Assembly (NCBI GenBank): GCA_022842935.1
Contig: JALHOP010000018.1
Location: 1 to 64,000 of the forward strand
Source of the DNA: Myxococcota bacterium
GTDB taxonomy: Bacteria > Myxococcota > XYA12-FULL-58-9 > JALHOP01
DNA: 64,000 bases
Direction: 5' to 3'
Positions within the stretch are counted from its first letter, which is position 1. Each line of letters starts with the position of its first letter. Of the stretch, positions 18,278 through 26,950 are shown one piece after another. The translations under genes and the position numbers were made by a program. The notes under the pieces were generated by a model. The model worked only from the letters and a program-made list of their open reading frames with translations. It was not told the origin of the DNA and did not search any database.

Positions 18278-19816
18278 CTAGTCAATGCGTTTTTCGGCGC
18301 GCTGCGAATGCTCGAGCGTCATTCCGCCCACCAGCATATGCGTCACCTTGCCGGCCGCGTCGCGCAGAAAAAAGAACTCCTCGTCATTGTCCCCGGTGCG
18401 CGCGTCGCCGCTCGCGACGAATGTGTCCTTCTTGCCCGGCACGGGCGTGAGGAGCGGGCCGCCTCTGATGACGAGGTCGCCGTTCGCATTGGTCGTGACC
18501 ATGCGCTTGTTGCCGCCACTGCGCTGATAGAGGCCGATGAGCTGGGCCCATGCTGGGTCACGAGGCTCGGCACCCGGTGCGGGCGCGGCGCGCGGTACGT
18601 CGACGAGCTCGGCTAAGACCATGTCGACGGCGCGGTTTTGCTGCAGGCTCCAATCGTTCGTGAGCGCGACGACACCAAACGATCCGTCGGTGGTCATCCG
18701 CATGACACTTGCGAAGCCGAGGCCGCTCCCTGTGTGTCCGAAAGCGCGGGTACCGATCTTGAGCGAGAGGGAAATGAGTCCATAGCCGAACTGTGAGTCG
18801 GAGGTGTCGTCGACGGCGGAGGTCCTGCGCATGGTGGCGACGCTTGTTGGCGCCAACACTCCCGGAGTACGCGCAGGGTCGCGCAAAAACGCGAGCCAGC
18901 GTGCGACATCGGTCGCGGTCGAGCGACAGCCAGAGGCCGGGCCCATTGCTCCAGGACTCCGCAAGAGCGGTACGAGCCCGCGCTCCGTCGTGTCCCCTTT
19001 CACGAACGGTTGTTCGTAGCCCATGGCGCAACGTGCGAGCTGGGCGTCGTCGAGGGTGAACGCCGTGTCGTGCATACCGAGCGGCTTCAGGATGTTGGCG
19101 GCGATGTAGCTCTCGTACGCCTCGCCCGCGACGCGGCTGACGACTTCGCCGAGCAGCATGAAACTCAAGTTCGAGTACTTCACCTGTTTGTCGGGGTTCG
19201 CCAGAACGCGCGCCTTCGGGAGCTGCTCTGCGACCTCGGCCCAGGTCGGCCACGAGCCGCGTTCCCAGAACTCGCCAGGTTGCCAGTAGGCGAGGGCGGC
19301 GTCGCGGCTCAGCCGCCCCGTGTGCGACAGGAGCTGGTGGACGGTGATGCTCGCGACGAGGTTCTTCTTGCCGCCGACAGACGCAAACTCGGGCACGATG
19401 TCGATGACTTTGCTGTCGAGAGAGAGCTTGCCGCGCTCGACCAGCTGCATGATGGCGGCCGCAGTCAGCGACTTGCTCATCGAGTTGATGCTATAGAGCG
19501 TGTCGTTCGAGGTGGCTTCACCCGTCTCGAGGTTCTTCTTGCCGAGCGCGGCGCTGTGGACCAGGCGGCCCTCGAAGAGCACCGCGTACTGAACGCTGGG
19601 CGGTGCCGATGACGTGTTCAGCCACGCCTCTAGCCTGTCTTCGGCTCGTCGCATGGCTTCGCGGAGGCTTGGACGCACGGCTTGCGGACGAGGATCGCGA
19701 ATGACGCGTGTCTCGCTGGCGCTGCGCGGGACGTCGTGATTGCGAGCCGGTCCCGATGGAGCAAGCGGGGCCGGGAGGGCGACAGGGAGAACGGGACGTT
19801 GACGCTCGAGCTTCAT
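18278..19816 (-). CDS. Class C beta-lactamase-like serine hydrolase
   Basis: A 512-residue penicillin-binding/beta-lactamase-related hydrolase. The catalytic set is SMSK (S-x-x-K, in YSINSMSKSLTAAAIMQLVE), YSN (Y-x-N, in VKYSNLSFMLLGEV) and HTG (in FGHTGSGLGFAS). The C-terminal ~110 residues (WAQLIGLYQRSGGNKRMVTT...) form an extra domain like the lipocalin-like C-terminal part seen in such esterases. The ATG at 19816 is preferred over one 21 codons upstream. No clear signal peptide is seen, so the location is uncertain. The substrate could be a D-amino peptide or an ester; a resistance role is not implied. Confidence 0.85.
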   Translation of the reverse strand: MKLERQRPVLPVALPAPLAPSGPARNHDVPRSASETRVIRDPRPQAVRPSLREAMRRAEDRLEAWLNTSSAPPSVQYAVLFEGRLVHSAALGKKNLETGEATSNDTLYSINSMSKSLTAAAIMQLVERGKLSLDSKVIDIVPEFASVGGKKNLVASITVHQLLSHTGRLSRDAALAYWQPGEFWERGSWPTWAEVAEQLPKARVLANPDKQVKYSNLSFMLLGEVVSRVAGEAYESYIAANILKPLGMHDTAFTLDDAQLARCAMGYEQPFVKGDTTERGLVPLLRSPGAMGPASGCRSTATDVARWLAFLRDPARTPGVLAPTSVATMRRTSAVDDTSDSQFGYGLISLSLKIGTRAFGHTGSGLGFASVMRMTTDGSFGVVALTNDWSLQQNRAVDMVLAELVDVPRAAPAPGAEPRDPAWAQLIGLYQRSGGNKRMVTTNANGDLVIRGGPLLTPVPGKKDTFVASGDARTGDNDEEFFFLRDAAGKVTHMLVGGMTLEHSQRAEKRID

Positions 19817-19909
19817 GAGCGCGCGTTTATCGGCGTCGCTAGCCGAATGGTCTCTGGGCGGGCGATGGCACATTGTCACCCGGGACGCCGGGGCACGCGA
19901 CCGACGGAC

Positions 19910-21199
19910 TCACTTGGTTTCGGGTGTCGCCGCCAAGCCGACGAGCGTCAACATCGCTGCCGCCGAAAGGTAGTAGCCGACGAAGGCCAGTCCGTACTCG
20001 CGCGCGAGCCACGTCGCCACATACGGCGCGAGCGACGCGCCGAAGATACCGGCAAGGTTGAACGTGAGCGAGCTTCCGGTATAGCGTACAGTGGGAGGGA
20101 ACATCTCCGAGAGGACGGTCCCGAGTGGTCCATATGTCGCCCCCATGAGCGCCAAGCCGACGACCATGGTGAGTAGGGCGCCGATGGTTCCGGCGGCGAA
20201 CAGTGGGGCGAAGACCAACCCGAACGCGGCGATGGCGAGCGACGCCCCCATCAGCACCCGCTTGCGGCCACGTTCGGCAAGGTGAGCCGAGAGAGGAATG
20301 GTGAGGGCAAAGAAGACCATCCCGGCAAGCTGCATCAGCAAGAATGAATCGCGCGAGTGGCCGAGCACTGTGGTTCCGTACGCGAGGCAGAAAACGGTCA
20401 TCAGGTAGAAGATGACGAAGGTCGCGAGCGACGCGAGAACCCCTGCCGCGACCAATCGTGCATGGTCACGCAACACGGCGACGATTGGCACCCGCACCCG
20501 CTCCCCGCGCTCCATCGCCTCGCGAAAGACCGGCGTCTCGCCCAGGGTCATACGCACGTAGAGACCCACGAGCACGAGCACGCTGCTCGCCACGAACGGG
20601 ATGCGCCAACCGAACGCGAAGAACTCGTCATTGCTGAGCAGGCGTGACAGCAGCAAAAACGAGCCTCCCGACAAGACGAAGCCCAGCGGGGCGCCGAGCT
20701 GCGGGAACATCCCGTACCAGGCGCGCTTCCCCGGCGGTGCGTTCTCGACGGCAAGCAGCACCGCGCCGCCCCATTCGCCGCCGAGGCCTATGCCCTGGCC
20801 GAAGCGACACAGGGCAAGCAGCGCGGGTGCAGCGATGCCAATCGACGCGTAAGAGGGGAGCAGTCCAATGACCACCGTCGAGACGCCCATCGTCAGGAGC
20901 GCCGCCACCAGGGTCGCCTTGCGCCCGATACGGTCACCGAAGTGCCCGAACAAGGCCGAGCCGATCGGCCTGGCAAAGAACGCTATAGCGAACGTGGCAA
21001 GCGACGCGAGGGTCGCGGTTGTCGGCTCCGATGCGGGAAAGAACAGGGTCGGGAAGACGAGGACCGCGGCCGTTGCGTAGATGTAGAAGTCGAAGAACTC
21101 GATGGTGGTGCCCGCGAGACTCGCGAAGAGCACCTGATGCGGGCGATTGGTCGGTTGGTTCAGAGAGTTCCTCGATCGCGCCGCGAAGGCGAAGCCCAA
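19910..21199 (-). CDS. MFS transporter, MHS (metabolite:H+ symporter) type
   Basis: A 429-residue protein with 12 membrane segments. Motifs typical of the MHS family: LAGTTIEFFDFYIYATAAVL in helix 1, FGHFGDRIGRKATL (motif A between helices 2 and 3), CRFGQGIGLGGEWGGAVLLA in helix 4 and GFVLSGGSFLLL in helix 5. Members move shikimate, alpha-ketoglutarate, proline/betaine and similar acids with protons; the substrate here cannot be told. The longest frame begins with TTG at 21199; an internal GTG may be the true start. Confidence 0.88.
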   Translation of the reverse strand: MGFAFAARSRNSLNQPTNRPHQVLFASLAGTTIEFFDFYIYATAAVLVFPTLFFPASEPTTATLASLATFAIAFFARPIGSALFGHFGDRIGRKATLVAALLTMGVSTVVIGLLPSYASIGIAAPALLALCRFGQGIGLGGEWGGAVLLAVENAPPGKRAWYGMFPQLGAPLGFVLSGGSFLLLSRLLSNDEFFAFGWRIPFVASSVLVLVGLYVRMTLGETPVFREAMERGERVRVPIVAVLRDHARLVAAGVLASLATFVIFYLMTVFCLAYGTTVLGHSRDSFLLMQLAGMVFFALTIPLSAHLAERGRKRVLMGASLAIAAFGLVFAPLFAAGTIGALLTMVVGLALMGATYGPLGTVLSEMFPPTVRYTGSSLTFNLAGIFGASLAPYVATWLAREYGLAFVGYYLSAAAMLTLVGLAATPETK

Positions 21200-21342
21200 C
21201 GACGCGGGCCCGCCGGCGCATCGCGGAGCCTATCCGACTCGCTGCCTGACATCGAGTCGCCTCGCAGAGGCGACTTGCGGGTGCCGGACCGTCACTGCGA
21301 CAGGGCAACCTGAGCGACCGTCGTCGCGATAACGCACGCACC

Positions 21343-22017
21343 ATGGCCGCATCCACGCTCGCACCGCTCGATTTCGCCAAGGCAGCCGCGATCGTTCACG
21401 TTCACGAGCGCATGCAGAGCGGAGCGATCCCGGCCGGAGAGATCGTCGCGGTTGGTGACCTTCCGGTCGGCGGGCGCCTTGCCGAAGCAGTCGCTTTGAC
21501 GGCATCCGTTGTTGCAGACTTCAAGCGCCAGCACAGTGGCCCCAGCGCCCCGTCGCCAGCGCAGGCGTTGCCCGTCCAGGGGGCGTGGGCTCGCCGCGTC
21601 GCGGGGGTCGCCCAGGCCGTCGAGCGCTACTTGCCGACGACGGAAGTCCACGAGCGCGTCGATGTGCGCGTCCAGCATGCCAAGGGCGACGCGGTCTATC
21701 CCGTCGACGTTACTGACCCTGTCGCCACGAACGTCGCGCGACAGGCAGCCCAGACCACTCTGTTTGCCGGCGCCGCGCCGTTTGTCGGACCGGGCGCCCT
21801 GTTCGCGGGAGCCGCGATGTGCTGGAAACGTGCGAAGGACGAGCCGGACGCGAGCACACGGGCCGGTCTTCGTCGCGCGGCCACCAAGCTAGGCGTGGTA
21901 AGCGTGCTTCGCTTGGTCCCAGTGACCGAGCCGCTGTGCTTGCTGCTCGGTAGCTCCGAGCTGTCTGCCAAGCGCGCCTTGCACCAGCGCTCGAGCTACA
22001 CGGCCGACGGGGCCTGA
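21343..22017 (+). CDS. Hypothetical protein
   Basis: A 224-residue protein starting MAASTLAPLDFAKAAAIVHV. The C-terminal half has two short hydrophobic segments (TTLFAGAAPFVGPGALFAGA and LGVVSVLRLVPVTEPLCLLL). No signature is recognised. It lies between the divergent MHS transporter and the HAD gene. Third-position GC bias and codon use look like a real gene. Confidence 0.6.
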   Translation: MAASTLAPLDFAKAAAIVHVHERMQSGAIPAGEIVAVGDLPVGGRLAEAVALTASVVADFKRQHSGPSAPSPAQALPVQGAWARRVAGVAQAVERYLPTTEVHERVDVRVQHAKGDAVYPVDVTDPVATNVARQAAQTTLFAGAAPFVGPGALFAGAAMCWKRAKDEPDASTRAGLRRAATKLGVVSVLRLVPVTEPLCLLLGSSELSAKRALHQRSSYTADGA

Positions 22018-22160
22018 CCCCGCGGCTCGCTAAGGCTTGGTTGCGTCGATCCGACGGATGCCGGCGGGTAAGGCATGTGTGCGCGTCAGACTGCACACAT
22101 CGGAGAACACGACACGCCCTGCGCGCGTTGCCGATAGTCACAGCTCCATCGGGAGCATGA

Positions 22161-23291
22161 ATGTCGGTTCGCCTACACAGCTTTCGCGCCCCTCTTGCGC
22201 CACCAGCCGGACCACGCGTCCCCAGGGCGGCCGTACTTCGCGCGACGCAGCGAACGCTTGCCTCCTCGACCCCAGCTCTCACGCGAGCGGCGCCTGCGCG
22301 TCGCGCGGCCGTTCTTCCGTTCTCGACCCCCGAGCAAATGCTCACCGCGCATCTTGCGGGCAGGCCGGTCTTCGACCTCGCCGGTATGACGGACGCCGGC
22401 ACACGCCTGCGTCGCTCGGGAGTCGGGCCGGGTACTACTGCCTCGATTGGCTTCGAGGCGCCGGCGCGCAAGCTATCTGCCCCCGAGCTCGTCGAGGCAC
22501 TGCGCCGCATCGACGTTGGGCCGCTCGTTCGCGCGCGCATCAAGCCAACGGCGGTATTCGATTTCGACAACACGCTCGCCGCCGGGGATGTCTTGGGCGA
22601 CTTCGTCGAAGTCGCGCTGGCGATGGCCAAATTCCCCGACGCGAACGCGCCTGGGCTCGCGAGCATCCTGGCGCGTGGCACGGGGCAACGGGAGAGCGAC
22701 TTCGGTGGGAAGAGCAGCAACGCCATCATGGAGCTCGCTGCGACCAAGGTCCACGCCGGAGAGTTACCGCCCCCCGTATTCTTCTTCATGGTCCTCGCCG
22801 CGATGCGCGGCATGCCGGTGACCCAGTTGGACGCTTGTGCGGAGCACCTCTTCGCGCACGGCGCCCCTGGCAAGGCACCCTACGCGACGCGGTTCTTCGG
22901 CACCCCCGACGCGGGCTCAGCCGCCATCGTGACCACGCTGCGCGAGCGCGGCGTCGAGCCGCACATCATTACGCTCGGGCTCGCGTTCGTCGCCAAGGTC
23001 GGCGCGCGTTATCTGGGCATCAAGTCGGAGCACGTCCACGGCTACGAGCTCGAAGTTGTCGACGGTCGTGCCACAGGACGCGCCGTCGACGTCAAGCTCT
23101 ACGGCAAGCACCTCGCGTGTGACACCTACGTTAGTCGCTCACCGCTGTTCGTCTTTGGTGACTCCCAGTCGACCGACACTCCCATGCTCGCGCGCGCAAC
23201 CGCGCGCGCTTTTGTCGTCGACCCCAAGCCCGAGTTCCACGCCTTCATCGCAGCGCGCGGCTCCGACCTCACCTGGCTCTCCTACCGCTGA
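22161..23291 (+). CDS. HAD-superfamily phosphatase (SerB-like)
   Basis: A 376-residue protein. The first ~115 residues are Ala/Pro/Arg-rich and probably disordered. The HAD domain starts at PTAVFDFDNTLAAGDVLGDF (motif I, D-x-D-x-T). The cap is the helical insert around residues 150-240. Motif II/III elements are IITLGLAFVAKVGARYLGIK and LFVFGDSQSTDTPMLARATA (GD-x-x-x-D). The order and spacing resemble phosphoserine phosphatase-like HAD enzymes that act on small phosphomonoesters. The long N-terminal tail is unusual for that group. It is convergent with 23299-24165. Confidence 0.8.
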   Translation: MSVRLHSFRAPLAPPAGPRVPRAAVLRATQRTLASSTPALTRAAPARRAAVLPFSTPEQMLTAHLAGRPVFDLAGMTDAGTRLRRSGVGPGTTASIGFEAPARKLSAPELVEALRRIDVGPLVRARIKPTAVFDFDNTLAAGDVLGDFVEVALAMAKFPDANAPGLASILARGTGQRESDFGGKSSNAIMELAATKVHAGELPPPVFFFMVLAAMRGMPVTQLDACAEHLFAHGAPGKAPYATRFFGTPDAGSAAIVTTLRERGVEPHIITLGLAFVAKVGARYLGIKSEHVHGYELEVVDGRATGRAVDVKLYGKHLACDTYVSRSPLFVFGDSQSTDTPMLARATARAFVVDPKPEFHAFIAARGSDLTWLSYR

Positions 23292-23298
23292 GGCCGCC

Positions 23299-24165
23299 TT
23301 AGGCGGTCGGCGTGTCGTCGCGCTTGGCCGTTGCGATGGTGTCGCGCAACGTCGCGACGGCTGGGTCGCGTGCGCTGTTCAGCGATGGGCCGAGTAAGCC
23401 CTCGAGTCGAGCGGCGATGACGCAGCGCTCGCCAGGACCTGCCGCTTCGGCGAGCACGCGCTTCACGCGTGCAATCAGGCTTGGGGTTGGCGGCTCGCTC
23501 ACGAGAGCCATGGCCAGACGGGCAACCTCTGCCACGCGGGCCTCGGAGTGTACGTACGATTCGCCTGCAAGTATGGAGTCGAGTCGCGTTTGAGCTTCAG
23601 CCTCCATGAGCCTGCGGAGCGGAGCCATCTGCGCTGCGATGGCGTGGCGCGTGACCGCCTGCAGGGTTGCAGGAGCCTTCTGGAAGCTCGCGAGCATGGC
23701 GTCGATGTCGCTCACGCTGAATCGCTCGCTCGCGACACGGGCCTCGTGTTTGGCGATGCGGACATCGGCGCGGCGCATATAGATTCCCGCGCAGAACGCA
23801 ACGAACGACAGACCACCGAGCGCCCAGTAGACAGCGGCGGGGATCGGGTTTGTCCAGGGGCCGCTGTGCAACCAGACCGCCGGCAACAACATCAAGCTGC
23901 CCAAGCCGCCGGCAGCGATCGATTGGGGCATGATCTCTTGTCGGACAAGAGCGCTATCCATCCAGCGATCCAGTCGTGAGGCTGGCACGAGCGGTCCCCG
24001 CCGCGCGGTCACCAGCGCGATGTCGCGGACGACAGCTTGGGCAAGCGCGATGGCGTTGCCATACGACTCGTAGGTCTCGACCGGCACGACAGCATGCGCG
24101 GACTGAAACAGCGAGGCCACTGGCAGGGCGACCTTGGGTCGAGCGGTCGACACTGGCGCTAGCAT
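23299..24165 (-). CDS. Membrane hypothetical protein
   Basis: A 288-residue protein. Residues ~85-130 contain two membrane helices (IAAGGLGSLMLLPAVWLHSG; AVYWALGGLSFVAFCAGIYM). The C-terminal ~150 residues are a soluble helical domain (RRLMEAEAQTRLDSILAGES). The overall build resembles the membrane hairpin plus helical tail of 352-930, but I do not claim homology. Function unknown. Confidence 0.65.
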   Translation of the reverse strand: MLAPVSTARPKVALPVASLFQSAHAVVPVETYESYGNAIALAQAVVRDIALVTARRGPLVPASRLDRWMDSALVRQEIMPQSIAAGGLGSLMLLPAVWLHSGPWTNPIPAAVYWALGGLSFVAFCAGIYMRRADVRIAKHEARVASERFSVSDIDAMLASFQKAPATLQAVTRHAIAAQMAPLRRLMEAEAQTRLDSILAGESYVHSEARVAEVARLAMALVSEPPTPSLIARVKRVLAEAAGPGERCVIAARLEGLLGPSLNSARDPAVATLRDTIATAKRDDTPTA

Positions 24166-24246
24166 GGTGACGATTATCGTCCTGCCGTGCGTGACAGCCG
24201 CACAGCCTTGGCGACGGCCTGTCAGGTTGGCGCCGCCGGCACGGCG

Positions 24247-25092
24247 TCAGCTAGCGGGGCCCGAGTCCGACATGGGGCGTACGCTACCGCTGCGCATGAA
24301 CGGCCGCCCCGCGAAGGCCTGCGCGAGAGTCCCGATACAGAGCGCGCTGGTCCCGAAAACGACGCTCGAGAGGACGCCCCAGCGCACCCACGACGCAAAG
24401 GCGAGCCGCGACAGGAGCCACGCGACGAGGGGCATGATCTGAAGGGCGTGGAGCGCGAAGAAATGCGCGACGCGAAGGTCCCCATGCTTTGTGCTCCAGT
24501 TGACGAATGGCAGACCGCTCCCCCCGTCGACGCCGCCGACAGAGTGCTGAAGTCGACCTCCCATGGCGAAGCCGGACACCGGGGTTAGGAGCAGCAACCA
24601 AAGACCAGCGCGCCAGGCGTACATCATGAGCCGCTCCATCGGTTCGCCGTCGCGTGCGACGAGCGGGCGCAACGTCGCGACGAAGGTGACCGACGCCATG
24701 GCGATGGTCGCGACGACGATCGCCAGCATCATCAATCGCCAGCTCGCTGCGTCGAGCGAGCCCCGCGTGTTGAAGTGCGAGGTCGTGCCGCGAATGCTCT
24801 GGCCGACGATCGGCACGATCTCAGCCACCATGGTGAGCACGAACAACCAGCTCAGCGCTGTGCGCATCGTGGGGGAGATGGAAAGGCTTGGGAGCAACAC
24901 GCCGAGGGTGCCAAGAAAGATCGCGATCGATACCGCAAACTTGAGCGGCTTGAGAGCCGGGTGGACTCCCGTGATCGGCGCGGCAGCCAAGCCCAGCGCG
25001 GCAAGACACAGAAGCGCAAGGCAGGCGTGTCCCAAGGTCGCCCACAGCAGCGGTCGCGGCATGCGCTCGACGATCAGCTGGATCGCGCTCAT
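24247..25092 (-). CDS. Polytopic membrane protein
   Basis: A 281-residue protein starting MSAIQLIVERMPRPLLWATL, with about seven hydrophobic segments (CLALLCLAALGLAAAPITGV; LSWLFVLTMVAEIVPIVG; MMLAIVVATIAMASVTFVAT; others). The ATG at 25092 overlaps the stop of the DUF2147 gene (ATGA), so the two are translationally coupled. The histidines in the loop HFNTRGS and in DLRVAHFFALHALQIMPLVA might bind metal or haem, but no family is assigned. Confidence 0.7.
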   Translation of the reverse strand: MSAIQLIVERMPRPLLWATLGHACLALLCLAALGLAAAPITGVHPALKPLKFAVSIAIFLGTLGVLLPSLSISPTMRTALSWLFVLTMVAEIVPIVGQSIRGTTSHFNTRGSLDAASWRLMMLAIVVATIAMASVTFVATLRPLVARDGEPMERLMMYAWRAGLWLLLLTPVSGFAMGGRLQHSVGGVDGGSGLPFVNWSTKHGDLRVAHFFALHALQIMPLVAWLLSRLAFASWVRWGVLSSVVFGTSALCIGTLAQAFAGRPFMRSGSVRPMSDSGPAS

Positions 25093-25559
25093 GGGTTTGC
25101 CGGAGGAACATCGACGAGACGTTTCCACACCGTCGTGCGCCCAAACAGCGAGATGCCGACGTAGCCGCGGATGCGCAGGCTGTCGCCATCGAGTTTCATC
25201 TTGCACGCGTAGGTCTTGCCGTTGTCGGGGTCGTAGATGTGACCTGCGCTCCATGATGTGCCGTCGTCGTCGTCGCGGCGAAATCCCCAGAGGATGCGAG
25301 CGCCCGCAAGGGAGCGCTGGCGCAGCGCGGGGTCTGGGTTGTTCGGATCGCGACGCTCGGGGTCTGCGCCTTTTCCCGGCGCTCCCACACCCTCGAGAGT
25401 GCCGTCGCTCGCGATACGCATCTGGATCACCCCTTTGCCGTCTTCGGTTTGCCATGTGCCGAGGATCGGCGGGGCGCCTTCAGCTCGAGCGAGGCGCGCA
25501 GCGCCGAAACACAGCGACCACGACAACACCAACCAGCCAGCACATTTCGCGCGCGTCAT
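25089..25559 (-). CDS. Secreted DUF2147 protein
   Basis: A 156-residue protein. A signal peptide is visible (GWLVLSWSLCFGAARLARA, cut before EGAPP). The DUF2147 core follows: ILGTWQTEDGKGVIQMRI, ILWGFRRDD, SAGHIYDPDNGKTYACKMKL and LRIRGYVGISLFGRTTVWKR, the expected order for this small beta-sandwich domain, usually periplasmic. The start at 25559 has aagggatc 6-10 nt upstream; the TTG 11 codons upstream is less likely. It is the first gene of a two-gene operon with the membrane protein at 24247-25092. Confidence 0.88.
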   Translation of the reverse strand: MTRAKCAGWLVLSWSLCFGAARLARAEGAPPILGTWQTEDGKGVIQMRIASDGTLEGVGAPGKGADPERRDPNNPDPALRQRSLAGARILWGFRRDDDDGTSWSAGHIYDPDNGKTYACKMKLDGDSLRIRGYVGISLFGRTTVWKRLVDVPPANP

Positions 25560-25783
25560 GATGGATCCCTTGAATGTGGTAGACAGTGTCAACCATATCG
25601 CGCGTGTTTGTCAACCGAGGGCGAGGACTGGCGCACATGTGTCGCTTGCTGCAGCCCGGGGCTGCGAGCTCGCGGCGCGTTGCGCTTATTTGAATGGGCG
25701 CAACTGTGACATGGCGTCACCGATAACCGTGATGGTTCCCGCGGCCGGCGACGAGCCGGGCGCCATGCCTAGAGGTTTCTGCC

Positions 25784-26128
25784 ATGAACGCGACGCATCG
25801 GGTTGCTGCTGGAGAGTATCACGCGCGGGATGTTCACGATTTGGTGAAGCCTGGACCGCTACGGGAGCTCATCGGACTACCCGACGCGCGCGACCGCTAT
25901 AGCGTCGACCAGCTCGAAAGGCTTCCCCCCGAAGCCGCTGAACGCATCATCAGTTTTCTCGATACCCGAAAGGGGCTTGGTTTCGGCGCCACTGCTGCGG
26001 GAGCATTTGCGGCGGTGAGTCTGTTGGGTCCAGCGAGCGCCGCCGGCGCAGCCGCTGGGTTGCTCTGCCTGGGCCTATGGGGCGTCAGGGGCATTCATTC
26101 GGCCTTCAGGCCCGACCCGATCGGCTAG
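25784..26128 (+). CDS. Small protein with C-terminal membrane hairpin
   Basis: A 114-residue protein. Residues 1-64 are soluble (AGEYHARDVHDLVKPGPLRE). Residues ~67-106 are hydrophobic and Gly/Ala-rich (FGATAAGAFAAVSLLGPASA and GAAAGLLCLGLWGVRGIHSA), one hairpin or two short helices. It stands alone just left of the tRNA-Arg island boundary. No family recognised. Confidence 0.6.
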   Translation: MNATHRVAAGEYHARDVHDLVKPGPLRELIGLPDARDRYSVDQLERLPPEAAERIISFLDTRKGLGFGATAAGAFAAVSLLGPASAAGAAAGLLCLGLWGVRGIHSAFRPDPIG

Positions 26129-26166
26129 TTGCTGCTCTTGTCCGCAAAAACGGATCAATGTGGCCT

Positions 26167-26250
26167 TGGGGGTCAATGAGCCAAGCTCCGAGAGGGCTTT
26201 GAAAGGCGCGCGATGCAGGATTTGAACCTGCGGCCTGTAGCTCCGGAGGC
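26167..26250 (+). repeat. Island left boundary: tRNA-Arg 3' fragment and flank
   Basis: Direct repeat of 30479-30562, 80 of 84 positions identical. It contains the T arm, variable region and part of the anticodon arm of tRNA-Arg(CCG) in the minus orientation (key stretch gcaggatttgaacctgcgg) plus ~40 bp of 3' flank. It breaks off just past the anticodon, so it cannot be a working tRNA. This is the typical att scar left by a tyrosine recombinase integrating at a tRNA 3' end. Confidence 0.8.
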
Positions 26251-26494
26251 GGTTCGCTAAAGCGTCCACCCAGTGGTAGCGGTTCGCAAGTCGTTGGAAA
26301 GATTGGAAGCGGGCAGGGCGCGGAAGTCCAACGTGTCCATGCGGTAGTCAGGAATGGGCGACGGTTTGCTGCATCCTTGCTGCAGGGTGGGCTGCAGCAA
26401 AAAGGCCCTTTCCAGGACCTCGCTTTGGCGAGGCTGTATTACGCCGTGGCTGTGCGCGCGCCTCTTGATCGCGCCCTTCGCGCCCAGCCGGGGT

Positions 26495-26526
26495 AGGGTA
26501 CCCCGGGGGTTGGAGAAGGAGCCGAG
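26495..26526 (+). repeat. 32-bp repeat, copy 1
   Basis: Identical to 30371-30402. It begins agggtaccccgggggttgg and is followed 5 bp later by the ctgataacg-type repeat. Both ends of the island carry this pair in the same order. Confidence 0.7.
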
Positions 26527-26531
26527 AGGTC

Positions 26532-26579
26532 CTGATAACGGTGGTTCCGTAAACTCCAGCGTCTGACAATGGACAGGGG
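26532..26579 (+). repeat. 48-bp inverted repeat, left arm
   Basis: Matches the reverse complement of 26806-26853 at 41 of 48 positions; starts ctgataacg and ends ggacagggg. The pair encloses 226 bp without a gene, like a miniature inverted-repeat element. The first ~25 bp recur at 30412. Confidence 0.65.
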
Positions 26580-26805
26580 CTTTCGGCTGCGGCCGGGGTT
26601 GGTGCCGGCGCCGGGGGGCTACCGAGCGGACGAAATCTTGGGTGCCCTGTAACGCTTCGTCAACTTAGCGGCCTCGCAATCCGCCATGCCGGACAAGCAT
26701 GGCAGAGCGGTTTCTATGCAACAATCCTAACGACAAGACGGGCAACACGAGTCACCATCCCGGATGCCGCTTGCGCCGCGTACCTACTCGCGTAGCCGCC
26801 GCCGG

Positions 26806-26853
26806 CCCCTGTCCAGTGTCGGGCGCCGGAGTGTACGGAACCCGCGTTATCAG
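26806..26853 (-). repeat. 48-bp inverted repeat, right arm
   Basis: Right arm of the pair described at 26532-26579. It lies 97 bp upstream of the Fic gene, so the element sits next to the Fic promoter. Confidence 0.65.
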
Positions 26854-26881
26854 CGGAGGTACCTGCCACCGGCTAGCGATG

Positions 26882-26944
26882 TGTACGTTTTGTGTGATTT
26901 TGTGTACACGTCTCGTTGATATGTACACGCTATAGGCATATCTT
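26882..26944 (+). promoter_or_regulatory. Fic promoter with TGTACA repeats
   Basis: Three TGTAC(A) motifs at 26882, 26903 and 26922, spaced 21 and 19 bp, about two helical turns. A possible promoter is ttgata (26916-26921), 17 bp, tatctt (26939-26944). The third motif lies in the spacer, so a bound repressor would block it. Transcription would begin almost at the ATG (26951), and no Shine-Dalgarno is seen, so the mRNA may be leaderless. Confidence 0.5.
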
Positions 26945-26950
26945 TCAAAC

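Noticed and set aside
26201-26260. Second tRNA-Arg gene
   Set aside because: Only the 3' half and part of the anticodon arm are present; the D arm and 5' acceptor are missing, so it is a boundary scar.
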